Shown one piece after another: positions 50,338-61,268 of a stretch of 64,000 nucleotides of DNA. The stretch's first letter is position 1; each line of letters begins with the position of its first letter. The notes below the pieces were generated by a model. The model saw only the letters and a list, made by a program, of their open reading frames with translations. It had not been told where the DNA came from and searched no databases. Both the position numbers and the translations under genes were made by a program. Where the stretch lies: assembly GCA_025526935.1 (NCBI GenBank), contig JAHLKD010000054.1, positions 62,001 through 126,000 on the forward strand, in the 5' to 3' direction. The stretch is from Cladochytrium replicatum (Eukaryota; Chytridiomycota; Chytridiomycetes; Cladochytriales; Cladochytriaceae).

Positions 50338-50411
50338 CGAGCCATGTAGGGCTCGAACCTACGACCTCCTGATTCGTAGTCAGACGTTCTATCCAACTGA
50401 ACTAATAGCCC
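50338..50411 (-). tRNA. tRNA-Arg (anticodon ACG)
   Basis: On the minus strand, 74 nt fold into a normal cloverleaf without an intron: acceptor GGGCTAT with ATGGCTC (two G-T pairs), D stem GTTC/GAAC, anticodon stem TCTGA/TCAGG with loop CTACGAA (anticodon ACG, reading CGT after wobble modification), T stem GTAGG/CCTAC with loop TTCGAGC, discriminator G and no encoded CCA. Both internal promoter boxes are intact. A truncated LINE end sits 12 bp upstream of the mature 5' end. Confidence 0.95.
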
Positions 50412-50423
50412 GTATTGGGGTCT

Positions 50424-50690
50424 TCGTGCACTTAACCGCATTTGGTCAAACTGTCTTGGTTATGAGTTAGTTTTGTCTCCAGCTCCTGATTGTATCTTGT
50501 CTGCTTTTGTTGATTTGGATATGCCTTAGTGTTTAGAAACATTTTACTTTTCCTACGGCTCGCACGGCTCCCCATGTGCTGCCAATTTACGTGTATTTTT
50601 ACACTTGTATTTGGATTTTGCACCAGCGGGTGATATGTATTGGTTGGACAATAAATACATATTATGAAGTTCAAAAAAAAAAAAAAAAAA
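50424..50690 (+). mobile_element. 5'-truncated LINE 3' end (copy A) with poly-A
   Basis: Homologous to the end of the longer copy near 51,616-51,890 (both start TTCGTGCACTTAAC and contain GCACGGCTCCCCATGTGCTG), ending with an 18-nt A run (50673-50690). Truncation at the 5' side and a poly-A tail are typical of target-primed reverse transcription. Confidence 0.75.
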
Positions 50691-50782
50691 GGTTATGTTT
50701 GGATTTTGCACCAGTGCGTGATATGTATTGGTTGTACAATAAATATACATATTATGAAGTTCAAAAAAAAAAAAAAAAAAAA
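50691..50782 (+). mobile_element. LINE 3' end (copy B), about 90 bp with its own poly-A
   Basis: Starts GGTTATGTTTGGATTTTGCA, repeating the last part of copy A almost exactly, and ends in a 20-nt A run (50763-50782). Tail-to-tail tandem duplication may reflect template switching during insertion. Confidence 0.7.
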
Positions 50783-50783
50783 G

Positions 50784-50784
<1 letters not shown>

Positions 50785-50824
<40 letters not shown>
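50785..50824 (+). repeat. (CT)n microsatellite
   Basis: About 19 CT dinucleotides directly after the second poly-A tract. Confidence 0.9.
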
Positions 50825-50825
<1 letters not shown>

Positions 50826-50859
50826 ACCCAGACCCAACTCGGACCCGCCTAACCTTTAC

Positions 50860-52018
50860 TCAGGAAACTGTGCTGGACAGTGCCCGCATGGATGCACGTC
50901 AATGATTAGTGTTTGAGTTGGTACCTACAATTGTCGAAATTTGAGCTTTTGAGTTCTTGTTTCATTGTTTCGTTTTTGCGCACAATTCACGTTGTTTTTC
51001 TGCTCATGACTAAAATACACCTTTTCCTTTTAGGCCTGCTGCCTTCCCCAGATTCGATTTTTGACACTCGTTTTTCACCTGGGTTATCAGGTACTCGACA
51101 GGCTGGAGTGGGAGTCTTGATCAATCGACAGGCTGGAGTGGGAGTCTTGATCAATCGACAGGCTGGAGTGGTAGTCTTGATCAATTGCAGTCTTTGTAGA
51201 GCTTCAGATTTCCGTCTAGTTTCTAGTTCTGGAGGCACCTCTCTATGGTTTTCATTTTGTGGGCTTTTTGTTGGAGGTCATTATTTGCCTCCATGTGGTA
51301 TTGCTCGGGACCGGTTCCCAGAAGAGTTTATTGTATCGCATCCTCAACATGTCCTGTCTTCTCCGTGCCCTGTTCTTTTGTTGGGCGACTTCAATGCCCC
51401 TTTTTTGGCTGCTGGTAATCATTCTTCAGTGTCATCTATTTTTGCTTGCCCATACAACTTTGCGTGTTGGCCTGTTGCTGTTTATACAAATTCCTACACT
51501 TGAGTTCAGGCTGAAGTACCTTCAGCCACATATGTTTGCTTGCTGGTCTAGTGATTCCAGCCCTCTGTTGCCATGGAATAAGAGGCAAGGTACTTGTACT
51601 TCATGCTCTTAACCATTGTTCGTGCACTTAACTGCATTCGGTCAAACTGTCTTGGTTTTAAGCTTTTTGTCTCCGCCTCCTGATTCAGTACTGTCTGCTT
51701 TGTTGATTTGGAAATGCCTTAGTGTTTTTAATATTTAACCTTTCCTATGGCTTGCACGGCTCCCCATGTGCTGCCAATATGGTGCTTACACTTGTATTTA
51801 GATTTTGCCCAAGCAGGTGGTATGTATTCAACTCCTGCTGTTGCTGGACAGTTAAGATCTTTTAAGCAGCTTAGCCCTCTGACATGATGTATATTATTCT
51901 TCCTATGGCTCGCATGGCTTCCAATGTGCTGCAAACATATTTATATACCTTGTATTTGGATTTTCCACAAGCTTGTGGTATGTATTGGTTAAACATTCAT
52001 TACATATGATAAAGATAA
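50860..52018 (+). mobile_element. LINE fragment with endonuclease-like region (copy C) and further 3' tail
   Basis: A frame of about 195 codons from 50913 encodes a stretch with the block SLWFSFCGLFVGGHYLPP and PVLLLGDFNAPFL, matching the apurinic/apyrimidinic endonuclease domain of non-LTR elements (GDFNA is the usual metal-site motif). Its start is poorly preserved and the reverse transcriptase region is absent: at 51,613 it jumps to the 3' tail seen in copy A. Near 51,895-52,018 a fourth, shorter piece of the same tail (GGCTCGCATGGCTTCCAATG) follows. The endonuclease segment contains a perfect-phase 30-bp triplication at 51091-51180. The element is a plain, broken LINE; direction is plus. 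Confidence 0.72.
51091..51180 (+). repeat. 30-bp tandem triplication inside the LINE endonuclease frame
   Basis: Three consecutive 30-nt units, each containing CGACAGGCTGGAGTGG and ending AGTCTTGA; unit 3 has a G-to-T change. Being a multiple of three, they add ten residues per unit (RQAGVGVLIN) without disturbing the frame. Confidence 0.9.
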
Positions 52019-52503
52019 AAGATAATCATGGGGTTCAAAAACATAAACTTCCTTATACTTCTGAGGCATTTATTGGCTATTGTCTTTGTATGCTTACGGG
52101 AAGAATTATTCCATGAATCAGAACTTTTGGGACTGAGTTTCTTGTTGGTTTTTGGACACGCTGTGGTTTTGATTCAATTCTGTGTGCTGTACTCTTCGAA
52201 ACGATGTCAGTAACAGCCTCTGTGCAGCGCTGGGTAACTTTGCTAAATTTCAATGGATCAGAGCTATAAGCAATAGTGCAATATCACCAAGGTATTTTTA
52301 CATAGTGTGGATGATATATAGAAGCACGTAAGACGGTAGATAATGCGAGTAAATTACGGTCGAGACAAACAGCAATATTAAATAGGATGTTTTTAACAGA
52401 AGTAAGTGAGAAGTCCAAAATGAATCTTTCAACAACCGTAGTCAAAACTCAAACAAGCTCACATTAACTAAGTATTTGAATTTTATTTTGTTTTGAGAGA
52501 ACA
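52019..52503. other. Unassigned sequence between LINE fragments and solo LTR
   Basis: AT-rich, 485 bp; no similarity recognised. It could include older LINE or LTR element debris. Confidence 0.4.
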
Positions 52504-52921
52504 TGTTAAAAGCCAAGGGCTTCTCCAAGCAGCGGTGGGGCATTTTAGCTGTACTGTAGCTAGCACAACAGCTCCAGGTTCTGTCTCTTGGCCCAGTACC
52601 TGTTCTCCCAGGTGTGTGTATATGCCTCTTAATCAGGCAGGCTGTTCACTACCCAAGCGGTCAGGCAACCAGGGAATGCTGTGGTCAAAGACATTGGTCA
52701 CCTCAACTTGTGAACAATTCGTGTGGGTACACCTGTGGCCCCCCACTAAATGCCACACTCACTCCACACAGAACCTGCCAAACATGGAAATAAATACATG
52801 AATAACAAGTCCATAAATAAGAACGAAGAGGGATTGACAAAAAACCTCTCAATAAAAGAGAAAGAAGACAACCCAAAGGATAACCCACATAGCCAACAGT
52901 CTGATATGCTAGTTTTCAACA
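52504..52921 (+). repeat. Solo LTR, copy 2 of the family (fossil)
   Basis: 418 bp from TGTTAAAAGCC to GTTTTCAACA, flanked by a perfect 5-bp direct repeat GAACA (52499-52503 and 52922-52926). The duplication on both sides shows it inserted as one element and then lost its interior by LTR-LTR recombination. Copies 1 and 3 are of the same family. It is somewhat shorter than the other two, with internal indels. Confidence 0.88.
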
Positions 52922-52982
52922 GAACATTTACATTTCATTAATACCGTATCATGCTTGCACTATTAAATTGTTCTAGTTAACA

Positions 52983-54290
52983 TTGAAGTTCACATTATGG
53001 ATGGTGTACATGCTTACCTCTATGGACGTTTTGATTATGAGATTTACACAAAGATTCCTGATAGCCTATCTTATGAAGGTCGCTATGACAACCCTGGAAT
53101 TTGCCTTCTTCAAGCTCTCGATGATCTTAAACAATCTGAACGATACTGGTTTGAACAACTTGCTAAGTGCCATGAACAATCCTGGTTTGAACAAAGTGCG
53201 AAGTTCTGTGATTCGCATGGCTATCTCTCTATGGCTGAAGCACCTTCTATTCACTCTAAAGCTTTTGCTAACGGATGTATTATTTTTGGAATCTACGTTC
53301 ATGATCTAAGTATTATGGGAGCTCCTGGAATTAGTCGAGAGAGTAGACCATAACACTTCCTGAATTTGAGGTGAAAGATCTCGGATTAGCTCAATCTTGC
53401 ATTGAATTTGAACTCCTTCATACTCCCAATGGTCTATTTATTCACCCACAAGAAAATCCTTGAACAGATGTGGTATGTCTGACTGCAATGACTCTAAACT
53501 TACCCTGCTTGAGTTCAGGAAAATTGATCCCTGGAACAACAAGGAGGGTCCTCCCTGTGAAGGAGAAGACATTCTTTTGCCCAATTATCCTTGCATTAGT
53601 TTGATTGGATCCTTAATTTACTTTGCAACCAAAACTAGGCCTGACATTGCGTTTGCAGTACACCTTGTAGCTCTCACAGCCAAGCTCCCACCGTCACACT
53701 GGGAAAGTGGTAAAATGATATTACAATATTTGAGACAGACTATGAAATATGGACTCTACTTCGATTGAACGAAACCCTCTTTGAAATTGTCACCTATACG
53801 GATCCTTTGATATTGTCGCCTATGCTGATCCTTTGATATTGTCGCCTATGGCAATGCTTTGTTCATGTCTGACTAATCCTCTGGTGAAGCACAGACCATA
53901 TATGCACCTACGTGGGGTGGAGCTATTTCCTGACTGTGATCAACAAAACAGGACATGCCCACTGCCTCCACTATGCACTCAGAAATTCTTGCTCTTTGTG
54001 ACACAGCGAAGGATATTTTCTGGACCATAGAAGTTCTCACAGCTATGCTTAGACAACTACTCTCTATGAAGACAACACTGCTTGTGTTTCCCAAATTAAG
54101 TCAGGTTACATCCACTGACCTTAGCAAACATGGAGATTCAAAAGTCTTTGCCACCGCCCATCACGACGGTATCCATCTATGTGTCACCAAAAATAACCTC
54201 TTCTGTAAACATGGCCAACTCCCTCACCAAAACGCTCGGCTATGTTCAGTTCACCAAACATCGTGACTCCCTCAGTCCCCGATTTTTCGC
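52983..54290 (+). mobile_element. Ty1/Copia retrotransposon polymerase fossil
   Basis: Coding debris of a Copia element in the order reverse transcriptase (DGVHAYLYGRFDYEIYTKIP; CLLQALDDLKQSERYWFEQL), connection region (RPDIAFAVHLVALTAKLPP) and RNase H region (LVKHRPYMHLRG and following). Gag, protease and integrase are not seen, and I see no LTR pair around it; it is clearly broken, with several interruptions, and old. A purine-rich G run near 54,375 could be its polypurine tract. The solo LTR just upstream may or may not belong to the same family. Confidence 0.8.
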
Positions 54291-54716
54291 AGATATTTGA
54301 TCTATGGCATCGTTGTCCAAAGGGGAAGCTCCTTCTATGCACTTAAGATCACGGTTGTCCAACGATACTTGATTAGAGTGGGGGGAGTTTGTTCTATGGT
54401 TGGGCATTCTTTTTTTGTGACAATAGACAATAACCGTTCTTGCATTTCTTTTTGCTCTATCTTCATAGTCGATATATTTCTTAGATCGCTGTTTTACCGG
54501 TTTACAAAAAAGACTGAAAAGTTACCAATTACGAGCACCTCGACACGACTGGACCCAACGGTACAAAAGTGTTCCCTCACGAGCTGTGTGCGAGTCCCAG
54601 TCCCTTTGTCATTTTGTCTTGTTCCGTTTATTCGTAGTATCTATTTCAACTGCCTGCCGACTGCAAGCAGCCCAGGAACGTGGGCAAATATACTCTCCCA
54701 CAAAACTCGACCCCAT
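54291..54716. other. 5' flank of the acidic protein gene
   Basis: About 430 bp, no additional gene seen. Debris of the Copia element reaches in from the left. Confidence 0.45.
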
Positions 54717-56640
54717 ATGTCCACCGCCGACCTTCCTCTCAATCCCCATCTCCAATACCCATCTCCCGTTCACACACCCGCCTTGTCGTCCGAACTGAGA
54801 CATCACTCCAGCGTCACAAACGACTCACCTCTCAACCTCTCTCACTCATCTCCTGCTTCCACTATCCTCCCAACCCCACTCACCGACTCTCCGCCGACCG
54901 CTGCTTTTTCAGACAAGCCGTCCTTTGGACTCGACGCCCGCTCTTCGAGCCTTTTCGTCCCGGTGGAACAGCAGCCGACCTGGACTGCGATGGAGGACGC
55001 CGATGTCGAGCACATCATGGTGGACGGTGATGCCGCAGCCGAGCAGGACGAAGTGATGGGCGAGGAAGAAGAGCAGATGAGAGTGGATGAGGAGCAGGCT
55101 TATGAAGAAGGAGATGGGCCATACCCAACAGAGTGTGAGATGCAGCCTGTGGATGAGGAAGTCCATGTGGAAGTTGTAGAAGGCACTGATGACGAGGTTC
55201 TTGAAACGGGGGATGTGGAGGCGGGAAGCGAGTACGCTCGGCTCTCCGCAGAAGTGAAGGCCTTCTTGCAGAACGAGACGAGTGATGCACAATTACAGCA
55301 ATCGAGTGAAGTACTCAACGGGGATTATCAAGAGTATGAGCAGGTCAAGGAAGGCATCGAAAGGCACCAGGATGAAACATATGCTCAGTCGGATCCCGTT
55401 GAACCAGCCGAGGGCAGTACCGCTTCGGTGGAAGCACGATCTGATGCTGTGAACGGTGTCACATCTGTCGCGGAGGGCGGCGATGGTTTCTTTAGGGAGA
55501 AAACATCAAATCAAGGAGTCGAGGACGAGCAGACAACCAATAGCGTTGAAGTACACAACCATCACAATGATACCCAGGACTATGAAGAGACAGAAACAGA
55601 AGAACCATCGGCCAAACCCATCCAGGAGTACGATGATGGTGATGATGGTGAGCAAGAAGGCGAAGAATCGACCCACGTTCACGGTGAAGGTGATCACGAG
55701 GAAGGACTATACCCAGATGGCGACGAGGGTCAATACCCTTACGCGGGAGATGAGGAAGAGGTTGATCCCAACCAGGAGTACCACGACGAGGACGAGTCCG
55801 CAAACTCTGTAGAGGTCCAATACGACCAAGAGACAGTACAGGACGAGGAACCGTACGTAGATTATGAGAACGAGGACGGTGCGTATGAACACACGGACAG
55901 TCACGAGGCTGTTGAGGAAGGAGAGGGAGGCTTCCAGTTACATTATCGAGCTTACGAGCATGGCGAGGCGGACTCCCATGAGACCGCTGAGGACGTACAG
56001 CTCGTGACCCAGCAGCGCTCAGGTGCACTTCCGGCATTCGTGTTGGAGTATCAACAGACATTCTACTGCATGTTCTCTCCGCTCCCGTCAGTTCCGGAAT
56101 CAGACGTTCTGTTCTTAGGAAACGAAGTCGAGGCTAATGAAGGCTGGACCGTCGACCATCTCTGCAGAGAGCTCAAGAACCTTTTCGAGATCGAGAGCGA
56201 CGTGGTGTTGGAATTTACCAACTTGGAGCTGAGTTTCTACGAGGTAAAAAAAAAGCTTATGCTTTCCTAAAACTAGTATCTCACTGCTTTTTGTGTTTTA
56301 TTAGGGCTCACAGCATACCGCTGCGAGGCTCGATACGCTCGTACAAATGCACGACGCTCTCTCCGCAAGCTCCGGCGCAGAAGTCCACGAAACGTCCCAG
56401 CCTATGAAGGTCCTTCTTCTCGAGTGCCGCAACTCGTTCGAAAGGCAATGGCAGTCCCTGAGCAGATTAATAGAGGAGCGGCCGATGTCGCGGAAGCGCA
56501 TGCGCAGGGACGAGGACGGAGACGAAGAAGAGAACGAGGAGCAGGCTGAAGAATATCGAGACGCGGAAGACGATGTGAACGGCTCGACGAAGCGACCGAG
56601 GCTTGAAGAGTCGTCTGCGCGAGAGCAAGAGGTACAGTAA
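54717..56640 (+). CDS. Acidic DUF2420-like fungal protein
   Basis: Two exons 54717-56243 and 56305-56640 (61 bp intron), 620 aa. The first 430 residues are highly acidic and disordered (EEEEQMRVDEEQAYEEGDG; DDGDDGEQEGEESTHVHGEG), with Asp/Glu alternating with Tyr/His. A compact domain starts near residue 435: LPAFVLEYQQTFYCMFSPLP, ESDVLFLGNEVEANEGWTVD, LCRELKNLFEIESDVVLEF, and, after the splice, TLVQMHDAL, MKVLLLECRNSFERQWQSL. Layout and wording resemble fungal DUF2420 proteins (acidic N-terminus, then a YxxFYxLF-type beta domain), whose function is unknown. The end is again charged (RKRMRRDEDGDEEENEEQAE) with a basic patch TKRPRLEE that could serve in nuclear import. I chose the start at 54717 because the acidic frame begins there. 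Confidence 0.75.
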
Positions 56641-57677
56641 GGTGAGGAATTCATGTCAGCGAGTTTTTGAGTTGTTTGGTCATGAAACTGAGGCGATGCT
56701 GTTAGATTCGACTTCGGGGATTTTTTTTTTGGGTGGGGGAGGGTGATACCGTTATATAAACTGGAAGCGGGAGCACGAGGACACGGATTTGTCAAGTATA
56801 ACCTCTCCAACTGCATTTCGCATTTTGTTTCGATCATTTTTGTAGGACGGATCGACTATACACTTTGGAAAAACCTGGCTATTGTCGCCATGCGCTAACG
56901 ACATCAGTGCTTTCAAGGCTGGACCCCCTATCCACGGCGAAAGTTTGTCATTGTGTTGTATTCAACAAAAGAAACCTACAATTTGTGCTTTTTGTTTTCT
57001 CCCACCTCTCACTATTCTCTTTCCTCTCACTTTTCTCTTTCTTCCAGTTTTTGACTTTCCTTTCACCAACAAGAACCGGATTGGGATGAATTGAGACTCT
57101 ACCTAATTGTTCATTTAAAGATGTCAACAGAATTTGGCAGGCGGACTCCATTTGGATGCCCTATCAGAAGTTTTCGTTTTCTTTCGTTTGGGTTGTTTTG
57201 TTTCATGTTTATCCCTCACTTTCTTCTCCGTCTTTTTGTTGGATCATCTTGAATCCATTCACCGTTTGCTATCTTTTTGATCCCAAACGATTCCAGTTGT
57301 CTTGATTTCCAAGATGGCGATAGACAATGAAAACGCAGGTTACGAGTGATGTGAAGCAACAATATCCCCATTGCATCCTCGAAACTCTTCATTAATGCAC
57401 GATTGACGATAAGCACAGAAGAGAACTTTCGCTCAAAACATTCATAAAAATCTAACTTAAACAGAAGAAGGTGAGAGCAGTTTTGTAAGGGAGGAAATAA
57501 AGGAAGGAGGTCCAACGTGGGTACAGTTTACAATTGTTTCACCAATAGAGAACCATAATAAAGACACCTCAAAAGACAATCCTTACTAAATCGAACAAGA
57601 AATTCCACGATTCATCTCAAATACAGCAAAAGAATCCCACCTACCACTAGGCAAACAAATTCCGATCCCGAACTGCT
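56641..57677. other. 1.0 kb intergenic region
   Basis: Between two convergent genes; contains a T10 run followed by a G-rich run near 56,720. No gene recognised. Confidence 0.5.
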
Positions 57678-59345
57678 TCATGGTACGAAGGTCATGCTAC
57701 TGAACTGCACCAAGAAGTTCGCCGGGCACGATACCAAGTTTGTCTTGTGCCAGAACCTGTACGCATTCATCACGCCCACGTAGTGCGTCACCGCCGCCGC
57801 GACAACAAGAACGTGGAAGATCTGATGCGAGTGGAGCTACGAAACGAAAAAAGTAAATTTTAAAAAGAAAGCATGCAGACACTGGGAGCTTACCCAGAGG
57901 TCAAACTTTCCAGGCCACCAGCGTTCAGGTATGCGGCTCGCGTAGATCAGTGCACCGACGACGTAGAGGACACCCATGACGATCATCCACTGCATCGACA
58001 TGGCGTGGTTGATAAAGTTGAACTACAACACAGACACAACAGTTTAACGAACGATACGAGAAAAAGAACAGAAAAACGAAATAGCTTACGCCGTAGAGCG
58101 CACCTGCGTGCACAAGAGGGATGATTCCCGAGAGACCCATGGCGAGGAACATGGATGTGCGAAGGAGTCGCCATTCGGGGGTCGAAAATTGACTGGAAAC
58201 GGAGGTGATCACCTGAAGAAAAAATCGAGTTGGTAACCCTTCCAGAAGTGCGTTATAAATTTCAGTACCGTCGCGATGCCGAAGACACAGATGAAGGTGA
58301 GGTAGGCCATCTGGAGGGTGGGGTTGCATAGAAACCCTGGAGAAAATACTTCAATATTGAGCCTCTTTCAGAAAGAGACCGCCCATGTTACCATAGTAGA
58401 TCGCGGGCACGAAAGACGAGCTGGGGAGAAGAGAGTATTGTGAGATAACGGTTTCAAGGCTTTCAAACCCAATTCGGAAGCGTACACAATCAAGACGACA
58501 ATGCCGATGTAGTCTGCCTTGTTCCACGCCTTGCAGACGCTGAGAGAGTGACACTGGAACAAGTGGAATAGCGTCGACAGCATCAGGCATGCAACCGCTC
58601 CACCCAAGAACACGGAAATAACCAGATAATCGCTCCACTGTGTAGTCTCCAAGTCTGGCGTTAACGCCAAAAATGTCACAAAGAACAACGAGATGAAAGC
58701 AACCGCGCCAACGAGATGCGTGTACACGTTTCCCGTCTCATTGTGAATGTAGAACAGCGAATCGACGCAGCCCTTGTAAGAGTGCTGAATGTGCCGGTAA
58801 CCAGTCACAATAAAAGTGTTGTCGTGGCACCAGTTTGGCAGCTCCCGGAAAGTGCATGTGAGACTCTGAACTGCAGCGTCGTAAGCTCCCCGGGCAGCGG
58901 TACCAGCCCTCTCGATCCCCTCCATCGTCGCAAGACGAGCGTTCTCGATTCCTTCGACTGCAGCGATACGCGCATTCTCGATGCCCTCGACGGCGTTCTT
59001 GTGGGCGGCTTCAAACTGGTTGCGTGCCGAGTCCGCAGCGCCGTGGAGCTGCATCGAAATCTCATGGAAGGCATTCGCGGCGAGGGTAGGCGATTGTGGT
59101 ACCGACGAAGGGGGGGACGAGGAATCTACTGCTGCAGAGGAGGAGATGACGTGGGTGGTGGAGATGTGCGGTTTTCTAAATCCGTTGAGGAACTGGAAGG
59201 TTTTGGAGGAGGAGCCGTAGTTGGACAAGGTCGTGTCGCTTCCGGATGAACGCTCGAGCGCCGTAGGGGTTTGCGTGTCCGAGCTGAGAAGCCGAGATGA
59301 CTCGGTTCCGGCCGGTGCTGACGAAGGTCCCAGTGAATCCGCCAT
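57678..59345 (-). CDS. Adiponectin-receptor/PAQR (Izh-like) seven-helix protein with N-terminal amphipathic 11-residue repeats
   Basis: PAQR-family membrane hydrolase/receptor, by homology to ceramidase-type adiponectin receptors and yeast Izh. Six exons 59345-58486, 58420-58392, 58336-58269, 58212-58090, 58022-57894 and 57836-57678, the second of 29 nt; 455 aa, phases consistent. The zinc-site residues of the family are in place: LFHLFQCHS, VSSFVPAIYYGF, and LHSHQIFHVLVVAA (HxxxH). Helices: THLVGAVAFISLFFVTFLAL, DYLVISVFLGGAVACLML, ADYIGIVVLIV, TSMFLAMGLSGIIPLVHAG, WMIVMGVLYVVGALIYA and the last. Residues 117-160 are 11-residue units (NAVEGIENARI, AAVEGIENARL, ATMEGIERAGT, AARGAYDAAVQ) like lipid-binding amphipathic helices. 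The first 110 residues are Ser/Thr/Pro-rich. Confidence 0.9.
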
Positions 59346-60035
59346 AGATTCAGCTTCGTTTGCAATGGAAGTCGCAGGCTCTTCGATCCAACTTTGTGAG
59401 CGAGTGAGAAATCAAAATTAGAATGGGTTTCAATGTCAACGGTCATCCATCAACGCGTGAGCACACGCAACGGCATTCCCCTTGCTTCGTATGCGTGATG
59501 CACCGCGTGACGTACGGTCAAGCAACGTAGTGCAGCACGGACTACGGATGGATGAAACCGATACACCGAAGCACAGGAAGACATACCCTCGGCTCTTTTG
59601 TTTCTTGATATGCTTGCGGTTCCTCATGAACGGGAAGTGACAAGAGACAGGGAGGGTTGCAAGAGTAGAAGTGTTCAGTGCCCCGAGTGTCACAACGGAG
59701 TCCTGTTCACTGTTCCGCGAAGATGATATCAGAGACGGCGATGCAGCGGATGCGGTGGATTGCCTGGCGGGGAGGGTTATCGTTGGATGAAATGGAAAAC
59801 AATTATTATTTATGTTGTTATTGTTATTATTAGAGCCTGTTTCAAGTGAAAAATAAATCGATAAAATCAGTCGTTAGGGTTCGGCAGACCAATGGGAATT
59901 CGGAAACTATGGGTCATCTATTTATTGAATAATAGTTCGTGGTCTTTCTTACTATTTACTGGTCAGAAACCACGCTACACCCCAATGATGGATTCAGATG
60001 ACGACCTGATGTAAGAGGGCACTGTTATCCAAGAA
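59346..60035. other. Intergenic region
   Basis: About 690 bp with no gene; a TTATTAGAGCCTGTTTC sequence at 59,829-59,845 could be a decayed left end of the Harbinger element (TTA followed by a GnGCC-type terminus), but no matching right end was found. Confidence 0.4.
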
Positions 60036-61268
60036 ATGATTACAGTGTCCACTGCTGCCATTGTGACAACTCTGGAGGCACTCAATACCTCCCAGGTGTT
60101 CATGCAGAATGTGGATGGTAGGACATTCGGCCAAGATCCTATCGTCAATTCAATGCAAATGTCGCAGTTTGGTTATGCTGATGCTGACCCAGCATTCCAC
60201 CAAGGATGGTTTGAGAAGAATTTTTGCATTGAAAAGACAACATTTGATCGCCTCGTGGGGATGATTGAGAAGGACTGGGAAATGGTGAACAAGACACCTG
60301 GAGAGAACAGACTATTCAATATTTGACAAAGGGTAGCTGGAACTCTGCATTACCTAGCTCCGGGATCAAACATCACGTCAGCGGCCTAGCAGTTTGGGAT
60401 GAGCAAATCTTCTCTCAGTCAATACGTCAACCAAGTTGTCAGGGTGGTCAATTGTTGCATGTGCTCAAATTTGTTAGCCTCCCTTCCTCTCCTGATGATC
60501 CTGAGTGGAATCAAATGTGATCTGACTTTGAAACTAGCGGTGGTTTCCCTGGCGCATGTCTTGCAGTTGATGGGACACTGATTGAGATTGAGTGACCACA
60601 CGATTTCAAAGGATGGTACTGCAGAAAAGGCTATGCAGCAATCAACACCCAACTAGTTGCAGATGCAAACCATTGCATTCAGTCGTTCGATATGCGCCCC
60701 AGCTCGGCACCATTAAATCAGTTGTAGTTTGTTTGATATGAACATTACTACTTGGATAACCGTGGTAATTCTAGAGCTAATACATGCAAACAAACCCCGA
60801 CGCCCAGATAAATCGGTCTTCAACTATTCGCACTTCGGGAAAAGCATCCATGTTGTGCTACCACCTGGCAGGCATATTCTGGCAGATGCTAGTTATGCTC
60901 TCCATGCGTTCGGTATGACACCTTACGACATTAATGACGAAATGAGCAAAGAGGAGGTCACTTACAACTTCATACATTCCCGAACACGTATTGTTGTTGA
61001 GCGGGTTAAAGGAATGCTTAATAACCTATTCCAAATCCTGAAAACTCCACTCAGTCAGAAGGGCTCACAAGGTACACCTGCAACAAAACAGAATGCCAAG
61101 ATCATCATTTGTTGCATTGTGTTGCACAACTTTTACATCCGACCTGGTGAACCACTGATTGATACTGCCTTTCTGATTCCTCCAGATCCGTTCTCACAGC
61201 GCACCTGTTGCCAGCACTCCTCTACTACTCTCAGTTCTGTTGAGTTTAGTCGAGATAGATACAAGTAA
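60036..61268 (+). mobile_element. PIF/Harbinger DNA transposon transposase remnant, interrupted
   Basis: The DDE-type transposase can be followed in pieces: a first frame at 60036-60326 (DADPAFHQGWFEKNFCIEKT, FDRLVGMIEKDW), a helix-turn-helix (ITSAASQFGMSKSSLSQYVN), GGFPGACLAVDGTLIEIE with the first Asp, HDFKGWYCRKGYAAINTQLV, then at 60801-61268 FNYSHFGKSIHVVLPPGRHI, LADASYALHAFGM with the second Asp, TRIVVERVKGMLNNLFQ with the Glu, and IIICCIVLHNFYI. Frames change several times (for example after GENRLFN and at TLIEIE). A 91-bp stretch of 18S rDNA sits between 60711 and 60801, splitting SSAP and PDKSVFNY, which would otherwise be continuous. The second (MYB-like) protein and terminal repeats were not found. 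Confidence 0.85.
60711..60801 (+). rRNA. 18S rRNA gene fragment inside the transposase
   Basis: Sequence CATTAAATCAGTTGTAGTTT, then TACTTGGATAACCGTGGTAA and TTCTAGAGCTAATACATGC, ending ACAAACCCCGAC. This is the universally conserved early part of eukaryotic small-subunit rRNA (about nucleotides 85-190 in yeast). It differs from typical fungal rRNA only in less conserved positions, so it is recent or was copied from an active repeat. No further rDNA flanks it. Confidence 0.93.

Noticed and set aside
50785-50824. CT microsatellite as a regulatory GA-box
   Set aside because: It sits between LINE poly-A tracts, which explains it.
52504-54290. Copia fossil and solo LTR as one complete element
   Set aside because: The LTR has its own flanking duplication on both sides, so it is a separate solo insertion; no matching LTR follows the polymerase debris.
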